Source: Halalkalicoccus paucihalophilus
GTDB lineage: Archaea; Halobacteriota; Halobacteria; Halobacteriales; Halalkalicoccaceae
Reading direction: 5' to 3'
DNA: 64,000 nucleotides
Assembly: GCF_001593955.1 (NCBI RefSeq)
Contig: NZ_LTAZ01000003.1
Location: forward strand, 1 to 64,000
The notes beneath the pieces were generated by a model. It saw nothing but the letters and a program-made list of their open reading frames with translations, did not search any database and was not told where the DNA came from. How positions within the stretch are numbered: position 1 is the first letter of the stretch; every line of letters begins with the position of its first letter. Below are positions 37,335 to 46,395 of this stretch, one piece after another. Made by a program: the position numbers and the translations under genes.

Positions 37335-38657
37335 GTGATCGACGGGAAGTGGAAGAACCTGCTCCTCGCGACGGTCATGTTCAACCTCGGGTTCGTCATC
37401 TGGTTCTCCTTTGCCCCCTTTACCGGCGGGATCGCCGAGGAGTTCGACCTCTCGGTCGCAGAGTTAGGAATCGTCTCGAGCGCCGCGGTCATCGCCGTGC
37501 CGCTGGGACGGATCGTCATCGGGCCGCTCACCGATCGCTTCGGCGCGCCCGTCACCGCGGGCTGTACGATGGTGCTCGTGGGTACGTTCTCGATCATCAG
37601 CGCGTTCGCGGGGAGCTACGAGATCTTTACGGCCTCGCGGATCGTCGCCTCGCTCGCGGGGATCACCTTCGTCATCGGGATCCAACACGTTGCCGAGTGG
37701 TTCGAGGAGGAGAACCTCGGGCTCGCAGAAGGTATCTTCGCCGGGATCGGCAACGCCGGCGCGGGCCTCGGCGCGTACTTCACGCTCCCGCGGATCTTCG
37801 GCGAGGGCTACGCCGGGCCGTTGTTCTCGACAAACTGGCGGGCCGCCTTCTTCTACACCGGCGTACTGGCGATCGGCGTGGGAGTGGTCTACTTCCTCAT
37901 GGGCGATGCGGCCAAAAGCGAGGCCAAGCGCCGGGCCACGAGGGAGAGCACGAGCGTAGACCAGTGGCTCTACATCGCGACCCGTTACGGCGCGGTGGTC
38001 CTCGCGGCCGCCTACGTCATGACCTTCGGGCTCGAACTCGCGATGAACGGGTGGCTCGGCACCTACTACCGCGAGGCGTTCGGCCGGAGCGACATCGTGA
38101 TCGCGGCGACGTTCGCGGCGACGTTCTCGGTCGCCGCCGGCCTCCTCCGGCCGATCGGCGGCTACGTCAGCGACCTCGTGGCACGGAAGGAGATCGAGCT
38201 CCTGCCGTGGTTCGACGGGCGCTACCGCGAGCAGTGGACCTTCTCGACGCTGGTGTTCGTCACGGTGGCGATGGTCGGCATGACCGCGGCGGGACTGACC
38301 GGCAGCATCTACGTCGCCGTAGTGGCCGGCTTCCTCGTCGGCCTGGGCTGTGCCTTCGCCGAAGGAGCGATTTTCGCACAGGTCCCGGCGATGTTTCCCG
38401 ATAATTCGGGTAGCGTCACCGGTATCGTCGGCGGGATCGGCTCCTCGGGCGGGTCGATCTACCCGCTCGTGTTCTCGGCGGCGTTCCTCCCGAACCTCCA
38501 CACCGGCTACGCCGTCGTCGCCGCGACGATGATCCCGATTCTGGCACTGTGTGCGTGGGTATTCCAACCACATATCGCAGAGCAGGCCACGACGGGCGGC
38601 TGGTTCGTCGAGAAGCCGGACGCGGGCGCTACTCCGGTCGCGAGCGGCGACGACTGA
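37335..38657 (+). CDS. narK: Nitrate/nitrite MFS transporter NarK/NasB-like
   Basis: A 440-residue major facilitator with about 12 helices. Nitrate-signature segments are present: [17 protein letters not shown] and [15 protein letters not shown], Gly-rich helices typical of nitrate porters. Cytoplasmic loop [16 protein letters not shown] is the MFS motif A. GTG start. Provides substrate for NasA and NirA encoded on either side. Confidence 0.92.
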   Translation: MIDGKWKNLLLATVMFNLGFVIWFSFAPFTGGIAEEFDLSVAELGIVSSAAVIAVPLGRIVIGPLTDRFGAPVTAGCTMVLVGTFSIISAFAGSYEIFTASRIVASLAGITFVIGIQHVAEWFEEENLGLAEGIFAGIGNAGAGLGAYFTLPRIFGEGYAGPLFSTNWRAAFFYTGVLAIGVGVVYFLMGDAAKSEAKRRATRESTSVDQWLYIATRYGAVVLAAAYVMTFGLELAMNGWLGTYYREAFGRSDIVIAATFAATFSVAAGLLRPIGGYVSDLVARKEIELLPWFDGRYREQWTFSTLVFVTVAMVGMTAAGLTGSIYVAVVAGFLVGLGCAFAEGAIFAQVPAMFPDNSGSVTGIVGGIGSSGGSIYPLVFSAAFLPNLHTGYAVVAATMIPILALCAWVFQPHIAEQATTGGWFVEKPDAGATPVASGDD

Positions 38658-38822
38658 AGAACGGATCGCGATTTCCGCCCCAGTTTTCCTGCCGCAGCGG
38701 TCGGGATGACGCGATCGAGGACAGTTTTGGGTGGGTTCGAAGCTCCGGCGTACTATCGTGGACGTTCGTCTCGTTCGATAAGAGGCATCGGAGTGATCGT
38801 GAATTAGTGCCACGATAACTAT

Positions 38823-38841
38823 ACATACATGGATAGTATGT
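38823..38841. promoter_or_regulatory. Operator-like inverted repeat
   Basis: ACATAC-ATGGATA-GTATGT has 6-bp perfect arms and overlaps a second repeat ACTAT...ATAGT (38818-38838). It ends eight bases before the ATG of the mini-HTH gene, in an AT-rich gap after narK. It may be a binding site for that protein (autoregulation) or for a nitrogen regulator. Confidence 0.4.
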
Positions 38842-38848
38842 GGAGAGT

Positions 38849-38980
38849 ATGGCGACGAAATCGCAAGTGTCGGCGGCAACCCTGTACGGATGTGGAACCT
38901 TCACGTTAGAACAGGCGGCCCGGGCGGCGGGAGTGTCGAGCGAGCGAATGCGGGCGTGCGCTCGCAGCCTCGGGTTCTAG
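38849..38980 (+). CDS. 43-residue helix-turn-helix-like protein
   Basis: MATKSQVSAATLYGCGTFTL continues as EQAARAAGVSSERMRACARS, which reads as a helix-turn-helix (the GVS turn is typical). Similar mini-HTH proteins occur across haloarchaea. Its TAG overlaps the nasA stop in CTAG. Its place between narK and nasA suggests a regulator of nitrate genes or simply of itself. Too short for confident family assignment. Confidence 0.65.
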   Translation: MATKSQVSAATLYGCGTFTLEQAARAAGVSSERMRACARSLGF

Positions 38981-41046
38981 TCGTCGCCGACGGCCACCGG
39001 CCGATCGACCGGTTCGGACGGTGCGAGTAGATCGACCGCACACTGTTTGTAGTTCGGTTCGTCCGAGCGAGGATCGGTTTCGGGAAGTGTAAGTTCGTTG
39101 ACCTCCGGATGGTGGATCGGCAGCCAGACCATCCCCTCCGGGATCCGGTCGTCGGCCTCGACGCGTGCGGTGATCGATCCTCGACGCGAGCGCACGAGGA
39201 GGCGGCCGTCGCGAACACGCCCCTCGGCGTCGCTCAGGGTGTCGGGATGGAGGCGGGCGGTCGGCGGTTCGAGCGACCCGTTCCGGGTCCGCACCCCGGT
39301 GTTGTACTCGTCGGCCTTCCGGGCCGTGGTCAGCGTCAGCGGGTACTCCTCGTCCGTGGGTTCGGGAACTTTTCCACGAGTGCCCGTCGAGAAACGAGCC
39401 CTCCCCGATGGCGTCTCGAAGGCCCAACCGTCGTCGGTGCGATAGCGGTAGCCGCCCGCGCTCGTGGCGTCGGGTGCGGGCCAGCGGATCGCGAGTTCCG
39501 CGTCCAACCGGTCGTAGCTGATCCCCGAGAGGTCGGCGGGCGTCCCACGGGTCAACTCACGGAGTTCGTCGAACACGTTCTCGGAATCGAGCGGCGGTCG
39601 ATTGAACGCCTGTGGAGCGATTTCCCGCCCGATCGCGCCGATGATGTCGAGGTCGGATCGGACCCCGCTGGGCAGGTCGGTGGCGGCGCGCACTCTCGAT
39701 ACCGTTCGCTCCATGTTCGTCGTCGTCCCCGCCGACTCGCCCCACGTCGCCGCCGGCAGGATCACGTCCGCGAGTCCGGTGGTCTCGGTCTCGAAGGCGT
39801 CCTGAGCGATCAGAAACGTATCGGAGAAGGCCTCGCGGGCGCTCGTGGCGTCGGGCAGGCCGGCGACCGGGTTGGTCGCAACCGTATAACACACCTCCAC
39901 GTCCCCGTCGGCCATCGCCTCCCCGATCCCGACGGGCCCCGGTCCGGCGTCCGCCGGCAGTCGTTTTTCGGGGATTCCCCACGTTTCTGCGACCCGCTCG
40001 CGGCCCTCGGGATCGGTAAACTCCCGATGGCCGGGCCAGGTCCCCTTCGAGGAGCAGACCCGCGTGCCCATCGAGTTCGCCTGTCCGGTCAACGAGAACG
40101 GGCCCGCGCCCTCGCCCATGTTACCCGAGGCGAGACACAGGTCGATCAGCGCACCCGCCATCTGGGTCCCCTGCGTGCTCTGGTTGACACCCATCCCCCA
40201 GTAAACGAGCGTACGCTCCTCGAAGGCCGCCGCGAGCGTCTCGCAGTCCTCGGGGGGGACCCCGGCGCTCGCGGCCGCCTCGCGAGGGTCCGGGAGGTCG
40301 GTCGTAAGTCCGTCGAACCCCTCGGTGTACTCGTCGATGAACGTTCGGTCGATCCGCCCGGTCTCGACCAAGTGGGCCAGAACGGCCCGCGCGAGCGCGA
40401 GGTCGGTACCTGGTTCCGGGGCGACGTGGGCGTCAGCGTGATCCGCGCTCTCGCTTTCGACCGGATCGACGACGATCAGTCGCCCCTCGGAATTCCGGAG
40501 CCACCGAAAGAGCACGGGATGGGCCACCGCGGGGTTGGCCCCCCAGAGCAGATGCACGTCGGCGTGGGGGACGTCGTCGTAGGTCGGCGGCGGGGCGTCG
40601 CTGCCGAAGGCGTCGTAGTAGGCGGTGACGGCGCTTGCCATACACAGCGTGGTGTTGGCGTCGTAATGGCGGGTGCCGATCGCGCCGCGGGCGAGTTTTC
40701 CCAAGAGATAGGCCGCCTCGTTGGTCTGCTGGCCGCTTCCCAGCACCGCGATCCGGTCGGGATCGCGCGCCCGGACCTCGGCGAGCCGGTCCGTGACGAC
40801 TCCGAGGGCCGTGTCCCAACTCGTCGACATCAGTTCGCCGTCCTTCCTGATGAGCGGTCGGGTAAGCCACTCGCCGTCGGGTTCTGTGGTCTCGCGCAGT
40901 CCGCGCCCGCAGGCAAGCCCCTGACTCACCGGATAGGCGGGATCGCCGCTGATCCCCGCGAGGCCATAGCCCCTGTCCGCGCCGTGCTGGAGGTGGCCAC
41001 AGCCGACCGCACACCGCATACAGGTCGTCGGAATCGGCTCGCTCAT
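38977..41046 (-). CDS. nasA: Assimilatory nitrate reductase NasA
   Basis: A 689-residue molybdopterin (bis-MGD) oxidoreductase, nitrate to nitrite. N-terminal 4Fe-4S motif CMRCAVGCGHLQH plus a later Cys in GLACGRG; Mo-binding blocks LGSGQQTNEAAYLLGKLARG, NPAVAHPVLFRW and GMGVNQSTQGTQMAGALIDL; C-terminal MGD domain PLTLTTARKADEYNTG. No signal peptide, so cytoplasmic, which together with NirA means assimilation rather than respiration. No molybdopterin-transfer gene is adjacent. Confidence 0.94.
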   Translation of the reverse strand: MSEPIPTTCMRCAVGCGHLQHGADRGYGLAGISGDPAYPVSQGLACGRGLRETTEPDGEWLTRPLIRKDGELMSTSWDTALGVVTDRLAEVRARDPDRIAVLGSGQQTNEAAYLLGKLARGAIGTRHYDANTTLCMASAVTAYYDAFGSDAPPPTYDDVPHADVHLLWGANPAVAHPVLFRWLRNSEGRLIVVDPVESESADHADAHVAPEPGTDLALARAVLAHLVETGRIDRTFIDEYTEGFDGLTTDLPDPREAAASAGVPPEDCETLAAAFEERTLVYWGMGVNQSTQGTQMAGALIDLCLASGNMGEGAGPFSLTGQANSMGTRVCSSKGTWPGHREFTDPEGRERVAETWGIPEKRLPADAGPGPVGIGEAMADGDVEVCYTVATNPVAGLPDATSAREAFSDTFLIAQDAFETETTGLADVILPAATWGESAGTTTNMERTVSRVRAATDLPSGVRSDLDIIGAIGREIAPQAFNRPPLDSENVFDELRELTRGTPADLSGISYDRLDAELAIRWPAPDATSAGGYRYRTDDGWAFETPSGRARFSTGTRGKVPEPTDEEYPLTLTTARKADEYNTGVRTRNGSLEPPTARLHPDTLSDAEGRVRDGRLLVRSRRGSITARVEADDRIPEGMVWLPIHHPEVNELTLPETDPRSDEPNYKQCAVDLLAPSEPVDRPVAVGDD

Positions 41047-41224
41047 CGGTATCTCACAGACCGATCGTCCAGTTCTCTTTCGAAAGTTCTGATATTCATC
41101 GTTCCTGATCGTAAAGAGCGACCGATCAACGGAAAAGGATAGCCCTTCAACGATGCGAGTGTCCTAGAACGCCCTAAAATACCGGATGTTCCGATCCGAA
41201 CGTGCAGTGGGACCGCCGGATCGA
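41047..41224. other. Upstream gap of nasA
   Basis: The gap contains the nasA promoter. TGATATTCATCG around 41089 is the only AT-rich stretch near the start. No gene seen. Confidence 0.4.
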
Positions 41225-41512
41225 CTACGCGGGCTCGATCGCGACCATGTTGTCGTGTGAGACGTAGGCGACCTGCTCACCTTCGTCGTCGTAGAGCGCA
41301 ATGCCGTAGACGAGTTCCTCGAAGCCGTAGCACTCGAGGCGTTCGACCGCCTCGCCGTCGGGGTCCGTCGCGTAGCTGGCGACCAGCGGCGTCTCCGAGA
41401 GGGTCGGCCCGCTCTCCCTGAGCGCCGCCAGTTCCCGCTCGATGTCCTGAATCCGGGTCTGGTATCGCTTGCCCCGCCCGCTCCGTTCACGGCCGCGTTT
41501 CGTGTCGGGCAT
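41225..41512 (-). CDS. Small haloarchaeal protein of unknown function
   Basis: A 95-residue protein. A basic N-terminus (KRGRERSGRGKRYQ) and a coiled stretch RIQDIERELAALRE precede a beta-rich domain (LVYGIALYDDEGEQVAYVSH). Co-directional with the PRTase gene across 24 bases, so probably in one transcript. Not recognised. Confidence 0.6.
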   Translation of the reverse strand: MPDTKRGRERSGRGKRYQTRIQDIERELAALRESGPTLSETPLVASYATDPDGEAVERLECYGFEELVYGIALYDDEGEQVAYVSHDNMVAIEPA

Positions 41513-41536
41513 ACCCTCAGTAGGGGTTCCGAGGGC

Positions 41537-42175
41537 TTAACCGACGAGGTAGGTCATCGCCACCTCGTCGGGCACCTGCTCGAACGACCGGTAGAAGCGC
41601 CCGACCGCCCCGAAGTTCGCCGGGGTCGAAAGCGCGATCACGCCGTCGGCTTCGGTTTCGAGGTCGGCGAGCGCCTCGGGCGGGGCGACCGGCACCGCGA
41701 CGATGACCCGGTCGGCACCCGCCGCGCGGGCCTGCCGGACGCAGGCGACGGTGGTCGCGCCGGTCGCGATCCCGTCGTCGACGATCAGGACCGCCTTTCC
41801 GACGAGGTTGAGCGGATCGCGACCGCCTCGATACCGGTCGCGCTTCTCGCGGGCGGCTTCCGCCTCGCGGGCGGCCTGTGAGTCGACGTATCCCTCCGAA
41901 ACGCCCAGTCGAGCGATCAGGTCGTCGTTGCGCCAGAGCGAGCCGTCCGCACCCACAGCCCCGACCGCGAGTTCGGGGTTTCCCGGCGCGCCGACCTTGC
42001 GCGCGACAGTCACGTCGAGGGGCACCGAGAGCGCGTCGGCGACGGCACGCCCGACCGGGAGACCCCCCCGTGGGATCGCGAGCACCAGATCGGCGCTCAC
42101 CTCGCGGTCGTCGAGGAGGGCCGCGAGACGCTCGCCGGCGTCGGTTCGGTCAGCGAAGGGAAGGGATTCAGTCAT
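41537..42175 (-). CDS. PRTase-family protein (type I phosphoribosyltransferase fold)
   Basis: A 212-residue protein with the PRPP loop VLIVDDGIATGATTVACV and an N-terminal AIPRGGLPVGRAVADAL. This family includes predicted phosphoribosyltransferases often fused to or near dienelactone hydrolase-like genes. ATG 42175 (MTESLPFADR) chosen; ATG 42184 adds three residues. Substrate unknown. Confidence 0.85.
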   Translation of the reverse strand: MTESLPFADRTDAGERLAALLDDREVSADLVLAIPRGGLPVGRAVADALSVPLDVTVARKVGAPGNPELAVGAVGADGSLWRNDDLIARLGVSEGYVDSQAAREAEAAREKRDRYRGGRDPLNLVGKAVLIVDDGIATGATTVACVRQARAAGADRVIVAVPVAPPEALADLETEADGVIALSTPANFGAVGRFYRSFEQVPDEVAMTYLVG

Positions 42176-42243
42176 GGGCCCCATAGGACCGGCGGGCTAT
42201 TCAATGGGGTCGTGTTTTTGACTCCCTGTCACGTTTCGTCGGT

Positions 42244-43095
42244 ATGGAGGTGAACTGTGCGGGCTGTGCCGGGTGTTGTATCGACTGGCGCGCACTGGCA
42301 CCGGGCGACAGCGACCACGAGCGCCGGGGTCCCCGCGAACCGATCGACGACGCCTACAACCTCGTCCCGCTGACCCGCGACGACGTTCGGAACTTCGTCG
42401 AAAGCGGGCTGGGAGACGCCATGACCCCGCGACTCTGGGAGACCGACGAGGGTGTCGAGGTCGACGGGACGACGCTCGCGGCAATCGATGGCGAGCCCGC
42501 CTTCTTCGTCGGCCTCCGTAAACCGCCCAAGCCCGTCGGGCCGTTCGAGCGGCGCCCGGAGTGGCTCCCGACCTGCGTGTTCCTCGATCCCACGACGCTG
42601 CAGTGTCGGATCCACAGCAGTGAGATCTACCCCGAGGAGTGTGCAGAGTACCCCGGTCACAACCTCGCACTGGAGGCGGAAACCGAATGCGAGCGCGTCG
42701 AGACGGCCTTCGGCGGCGAGCGACTGCTTGAGAGGGAGGTCCCCGAGGGACTGTCGGGACTCCTGCTGGGCCCCCAGGCGATCGGCCAGAAGGTGTTCGT
42801 CCACCCCGACCCCGACGGACTGGAAGGGGTGATCGACCGCCTGCGTACGGGTCGAGCCACGGACGCCGACCGCGCGGAGTTCGTCGCGTGGGCGATGGCG
42901 TCCGCACCCGGGACGACGGGACACGACCGGAGGACCTACGAGCGGGCCAGAGAGCGAGTGCTGGAGACGACCTCGTGGGTCGGGGAGTCGATCGCCGCGT
43001 GGGAGCGCCGGGCGGGGAGCGAGGCGGACCCGGCGGTTGCCCGCGAACTCGAAGAGGCACGCGGCGCGCCGGAAACGCCCGGCTGGGACGAGTAA
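42244..43095 (+). CDS. YkgJ-type Cys-cluster protein (CxxCxxCC)
   Basis: A 283-residue protein with the N-terminal metal-binding Cys set CAGCAGCC and a later CVFLDPTTLQCRIHSSEIYP, ECAEYP, the UPF0153/YkgJ pattern (a putative Fe-S or zinc cluster). The second half is helical and halophile-acidic and not recognised. Stands 46 bases before the NAD(P)-binding gene. Confidence 0.82.
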   Translation: MEVNCAGCAGCCIDWRALAPGDSDHERRGPREPIDDAYNLVPLTRDDVRNFVESGLGDAMTPRLWETDEGVEVDGTTLAAIDGEPAFFVGLRKPPKPVGPFERRPEWLPTCVFLDPTTLQCRIHSSEIYPEECAEYPGHNLALEAETECERVETAFGGERLLEREVPEGLSGLLLGPQAIGQKVFVHPDPDGLEGVIDRLRTGRATDADRAEFVAWAMASAPGTTGHDRRTYERARERVLETTSWVGESIAAWERRAGSEADPAVARELEEARGAPETPGWDE

Positions 43096-43141
43096 CGATA
43101 TCCGGGCCACAGTATAAGGACCGCCCGCCCTAGTTTCGGGC

Positions 43142-44026
43142 ATGCACGTGCTGGTGACGGGCGCGACCGGGTTCGTCGGCGAGCGACTGGTAGACCCCCT
43201 TCTGGAGGCGGGCCACGAGGTCCGGGTGTTCGTCCGCGACGCCGCCGACTATCGCGGGCCCCGAGGGGTCGACGTCTACGAGGGCGACCTCCTCGAACCC
43301 GAGACGATCCCGCCCGCCCTCGAGGGGATCGATGCGGTCTACTACCTCGTCCACTCGATGGGCGGCGGGGGCGAGTTCGAGGAGATGGACCGCAAACTCG
43401 CGGCGAACGTCCGGGATGCGGTGAGCGACGCCGGGATCGAGCGGGTGATCTACCTCGGCGGGCTGGGCGACGAGCACGACGAACTCTCGGGCCATCTCCG
43501 GTCGCGCCGGGAGGTCGAGTACGTTCTCGAGGAGGGCGAGTACGACCTGACGGCGCTTCGGGCCGCGGTCATCATCGGTGACGAGAGCGCGAGCTTCGAG
43601 CTGATCGAACAGCTCGCGAGCCGACTGCCGGTGATGATCACCCCCCGGTGGGTTCGCACCGACTGCCAGCCCATCGCCATCGACGACGTGATCGCGTATC
43701 TCGTGGGCGTTCTCGACGAACCCGAAACGGCCGGGAAGACCTTCGAGATCGGCGGTCCCGATGTGTTGAGCTACCAAGAGATGCTCCACGTGGTGTCCGG
43801 GCGGCTCGGAAAGCGCCTCTACATCCTGCCGGTTCCCGTGTTGACGCCGACGCTGTCGGCGTACTGGGTCAGCCTCGTCACCAACGTCGACCGGAACGTC
43901 GCCCACGCGCTCGCGGCCGGGTTGAAAAACCCCGTCGTCGTCACCGACGACCGGATCCGCGAGTACCTCCCCATCGATCTCACTCCCTTCGAGACCGCGG
44001 TGTCGCGGGCGCTGGGGAGCGAGTGA
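43142..44026 (+). CDS. NAD(P)-binding atypical SDR protein (NmrA/NDUFA9-like)
   Basis: A 294-residue Rossmann protein: GATGFVGERLVDPLLEAGHE nucleotide loop, VYYLVHSMGGG, and VIYLGGLGDEHDELSGHLRS. The catalytic Tyr-x3-Lys of classical SDRs is absent, as in NmrA-like and complex-I NDUFA9-like members, so it is a sensor, isomerase or reductase. Its stop shares an A with the next gene's ATG (TGATG). Confidence 0.85.
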   Translation: MHVLVTGATGFVGERLVDPLLEAGHEVRVFVRDAADYRGPRGVDVYEGDLLEPETIPPALEGIDAVYYLVHSMGGGGEFEEMDRKLAANVRDAVSDAGIERVIYLGGLGDEHDELSGHLRSRREVEYVLEEGEYDLTALRAAVIIGDESASFELIEQLASRLPVMITPRWVRTDCQPIAIDDVIAYLVGVLDEPETAGKTFEIGGPDVLSYQEMLHVVSGRLGKRLYILPVPVLTPTLSAYWVSLVTNVDRNVAHALAAGLKNPVVVTDDRIREYLPIDLTPFETAVSRALGSE

Positions 44027-44727
44027 TGGCATCGGAGCCCGACTTCGGCGAGGCGTGGACCTACGAGAGCATCGTCAGTGCGCTCCCGGGGATCGACCTT
44101 TCCGACCGGGTGGCAGTCGCGTTCCAGCTCGCGCTGTTTCAGGTCGGTGTGATCCTCTTCGCGGCGATCTACGACGCCTGGACGGCGTTTCTCGCCGGGA
44201 CGGCCGCCGTCGTCGTCGCCGCCGGCGGCAGCGTGATGATGCTGCGGATGGGGGCGCTCGTCCGATCAGTATCGGTCTCGTCGGCCTACCGGCGGATGCT
44301 CTTCGGCTCGAACATCGAGGTCGTCCTCAGCGTGCTCGCCTTCATCGCGTTCGTAACCTACCTGTTCGTGGTCGATCCCGCACAGTCGGAGACGCCTCTA
44401 TTGAACGAACTGTTCGGCCCCGAGCCGTCGATGGTGCTCGTCTATTTCGCGCTGCTGGTCTGTTGGGACCTCTGTTATCGGATCGGCGTGAGCTGGTGGA
44501 TCGGCGTCGTCTCGCTGTGGCGCGCCCTCCGGTATCCGGTCGATCCCGAGACGGCAGCGACGCTCGGGCGCGTCGACCGGCTCAACGTTGGCTTCGGCCT
44601 GCTACAGGTGATCCTGATCCCCTTCGTCATCGCCCACCCGTCGCTGGTCGTGGCGCTGGGTGGTCACATCCTCGCGGTGACGACTTTCTCCGGACTGTCG
44701 TACCTGATCGCTAAAAGTCGGCGTTAG
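44026..44727 (+). CDS. Multi-helix membrane protein, haloarchaeal
   Basis: A 233-residue protein with about six hydrophobic helices (first near residues 31-50, last near 205-225) and a WDLCYRIGVSWWIGV helix. Overlaps the SDR gene by one base, suggesting a joint role at the membrane. Family not recognised. Confidence 0.7.
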   Translation: MASEPDFGEAWTYESIVSALPGIDLSDRVAVAFQLALFQVGVILFAAIYDAWTAFLAGTAAVVVAAGGSVMMLRMGALVRSVSVSSAYRRMLFGSNIEVVLSVLAFIAFVTYLFVVDPAQSETPLLNELFGPEPSMVLVYFALLVCWDLCYRIGVSWWIGVVSLWRALRYPVDPETAATLGRVDRLNVGFGLLQVILIPFVIAHPSLVVALGGHILAVTTFSGLSYLIAKSRR

Positions 44728-44897
44728 CTCGATTTGATCCGCCGGAACTGATCGAGGAGGGCTTCGGCCGAGTCACCGGAGTCGAACTCGAGCTTTCCTC
44801 GGTACTCCGACCGGTCGTCGTCGAAGTCCGTGTCGACGGTCGTGTTCTTCTGCTCGCGGCGCTCGTGTTCGTCGTCGTCGTAGGCACCCATTGACAT
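44724..44897 (-). CDS. DUF5786-type small acidic protein
   Basis: A 57-residue, very acidic protein MSMGAYDDDEHERREQKNTT with an end AEALLDQFRRIKSS, matching a small haloarchaeal family. ATG 44897 preferred; ATG 44891 possible. Stop overlaps the upstream membrane gene stop (TTAG). Function unknown. Confidence 0.7.
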   Translation of the reverse strand: MSMGAYDDDEHERREQKNTTVDTDFDDDRSEYRGKLEFDSGDSAEALLDQFRRIKSS

Positions 44898-45002
44898 TGC
44901 GAACCACACCCAATGTTTGGAAACCCCGGATTATCAATGTAACGGATAATCACACGGTCGTGGGTCGGAACGCTAAACCGGTCCGGTCCCCTGAGAGGAA
45001 GC

Positions 45003-46004
45003 GTGGCCCGCCCGCTTCGCTTTCGACGCTCCCCCCAGTCGTGGTCCGAAGACCGCCTCCAACGCGACCTGTTTCGTTCGCTCGACGACGCCATCGGCGC
45101 GCGCTGCTCGACCCCATGGTTCAGCCCGGGCGGGGGGTACGAGGCCCGTCGGTTCGACATGGATAACGGCGATACGGCCCTCTTTATCTGGGACGACGAC
45201 GAGGCCTACTGGCTCGGCAACACCCAGACGCCGAGTACCCTCTGGCGAACCGAGAAGTACACGTTCGACGAGGTTCCCTACCCCGTCGCGCGGTGGGCCC
45301 AGCGCGAACTACTCGCGGAACTCCACGAGGCCGAGCCGTGGCTCGCGGCCTATCCGCACCTCTCGTGGTTCTTCCTGCCCGTGTTCTGCTCGAAGGACGG
45401 CCGCGAGACCACCCGCGAGTTCTTCCGCGAGCACACCGCGGGCTTTCCCGACACCACCCGAGCGGACGCCTGTGGGTTCTATGAGTCGGTCCTCCACTCG
45501 GGCGTCCTCGACGAGTATCGATACGTCATGGCGAGCAAACTCGGGACCAGCGACCGCCTCGACCCCGTCCGCATGAGCGCGACGATGAGCGAGTTCACCG
45601 TCGCCCACCTCCTGACACGGGCGGGCTACGAGATCACCCCCGAGATCGAGGTGACGACCGGCCACTCGATCGACTTTCGAGCCGAGAAGACGGGGACCAG
45701 TACGCTCGTCGAGGTGACGAGACCCCTGCCGCCGACGCGACGGGCGGCGAACACGGCGGTCGCCGCCGTCACGGAGACGGCCAAAACGAAGACCTCCGGC
45801 CAACTCAGCGAACACGGCGGCGGGATCTCCCTGTTCGTCGACTGTTCGTCGTTTCGCGACGACGAGTGGGCTCGAGTCAGGGGCGAGCAGCCCTCGGTCG
45901 GCCACCGCCCGGCGGTGGTCTTTCGGGCCCGCCCGTCGGGTCGGATCGAGGCCTACAGCAAGGGATCGGTACCGCTCGACCTCGGAAACGTCGAGTGGTT
46001 CTAG
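45003..46004 (+). CDS. DUF5784-type haloarchaeal protein, possible nuclease-like core
   Basis: A 333-residue soluble protein with GTG start at 45003 (MARPLRFRRSPQSWSEDRLQ). The stretch HSIDFRAEKTGTSTLVEVTR at about residues 219-238 recalls the D...ExK core of the PD-(D/E)xK fold, though the Lys is replaced by Thr, so activity is doubtful. Length and start agree with haloarchaeal homologues as I know them. Ends in a shared CTAG. Confidence 0.65.
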   Translation: MARPLRFRRSPQSWSEDRLQRDLFRSLDDAIGARCSTPWFSPGGGYEARRFDMDNGDTALFIWDDDEAYWLGNTQTPSTLWRTEKYTFDEVPYPVARWAQRELLAELHEAEPWLAAYPHLSWFFLPVFCSKDGRETTREFFREHTAGFPDTTRADACGFYESVLHSGVLDEYRYVMASKLGTSDRLDPVRMSATMSEFTVAHLLTRAGYEITPEIEVTTGHSIDFRAEKTGTSTLVEVTRPLPPTRRAANTAVAAVTETAKTKTSGQLSEHGGGISLFVDCSSFRDDEWARVRGEQPSVGHRPAVVFRARPSGRIEAYSKGSVPLDLGNVEWF

Positions 46005-46285
46005 AAGGAGACCGGAACGTGACCGTTGGTTCCCGGCGGCTCGGGGTCGCGGTCGGTGTAGCCCACCCGACCGATCGCCTCGCTACCGAGGCCGGCATAG
46101 ATCGCGTATCGAGCCTCTTCTGCGCTCTCAAAGGTCTCGTCGCCGGCCACGCTCAGGACCTCGCCGACCGTCTGTGAGCCGCCGGCCAGTTCGAGGGTCT
46201 GCTCGCCGTAGCGATCGATCAGATCGCTAGTGGTGGCCGGATAGCTCTCGTCTTCGAACAGCGCGCCGGTGCTGGTGTAACACAT
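46001..46285 (-). CDS. DUF5789/DUF2795-like small protein
   Basis: A 94-residue acidic protein. TSDLIDRYGEQTLELAGGSQ, TVGEVLSVAGDETFESAEEA and GSEAIGRVGYTDRDPEPPG match a small haloarchaeal family, with the second block a short helical domain. ATG 46285. Divergent from the PHP gene. Function unknown. Confidence 0.75.
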   Translation of the reverse strand: MCYTSTGALFEDESYPATTSDLIDRYGEQTLELAGGSQTVGEVLSVAGDETFESAEEARYAIYAGLGSEAIGRVGYTDRDPEPPGTNGHVPVSF

Positions 46286-46350
46286 CGTACCCCTATCTGG
46301 ATGAACGATGATTATAACGATTGTCCATAAAGGTCCTTTGACTCCTCTAG

Positions 46351-46360
46351 GCGTATAATG
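46351..46360 (+). promoter_or_regulatory. TATA-like box for the PHP gene
   Basis: GCGTATAATG sits about 42 bases before ATG 46396, a good distance for a short leader. The same 110-base divergent gap holds GATTATAACG at about 46311 for the opposite gene. Confidence 0.4.
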
Positions 46361-46395
46361 CACAACGACTTCGGCGGTCGGGTAGTAGGGGGGGT

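Noticed and set aside
37075..37338. 87-codon frame upstream of narK
   Set aside because: Overlaps the promoter and ribosome site of narK, AT-rich, no family features.
38735..38760. tRNA-like GGTTCGAAGCTCC
   Set aside because: No acceptor or anticodon stem around it.
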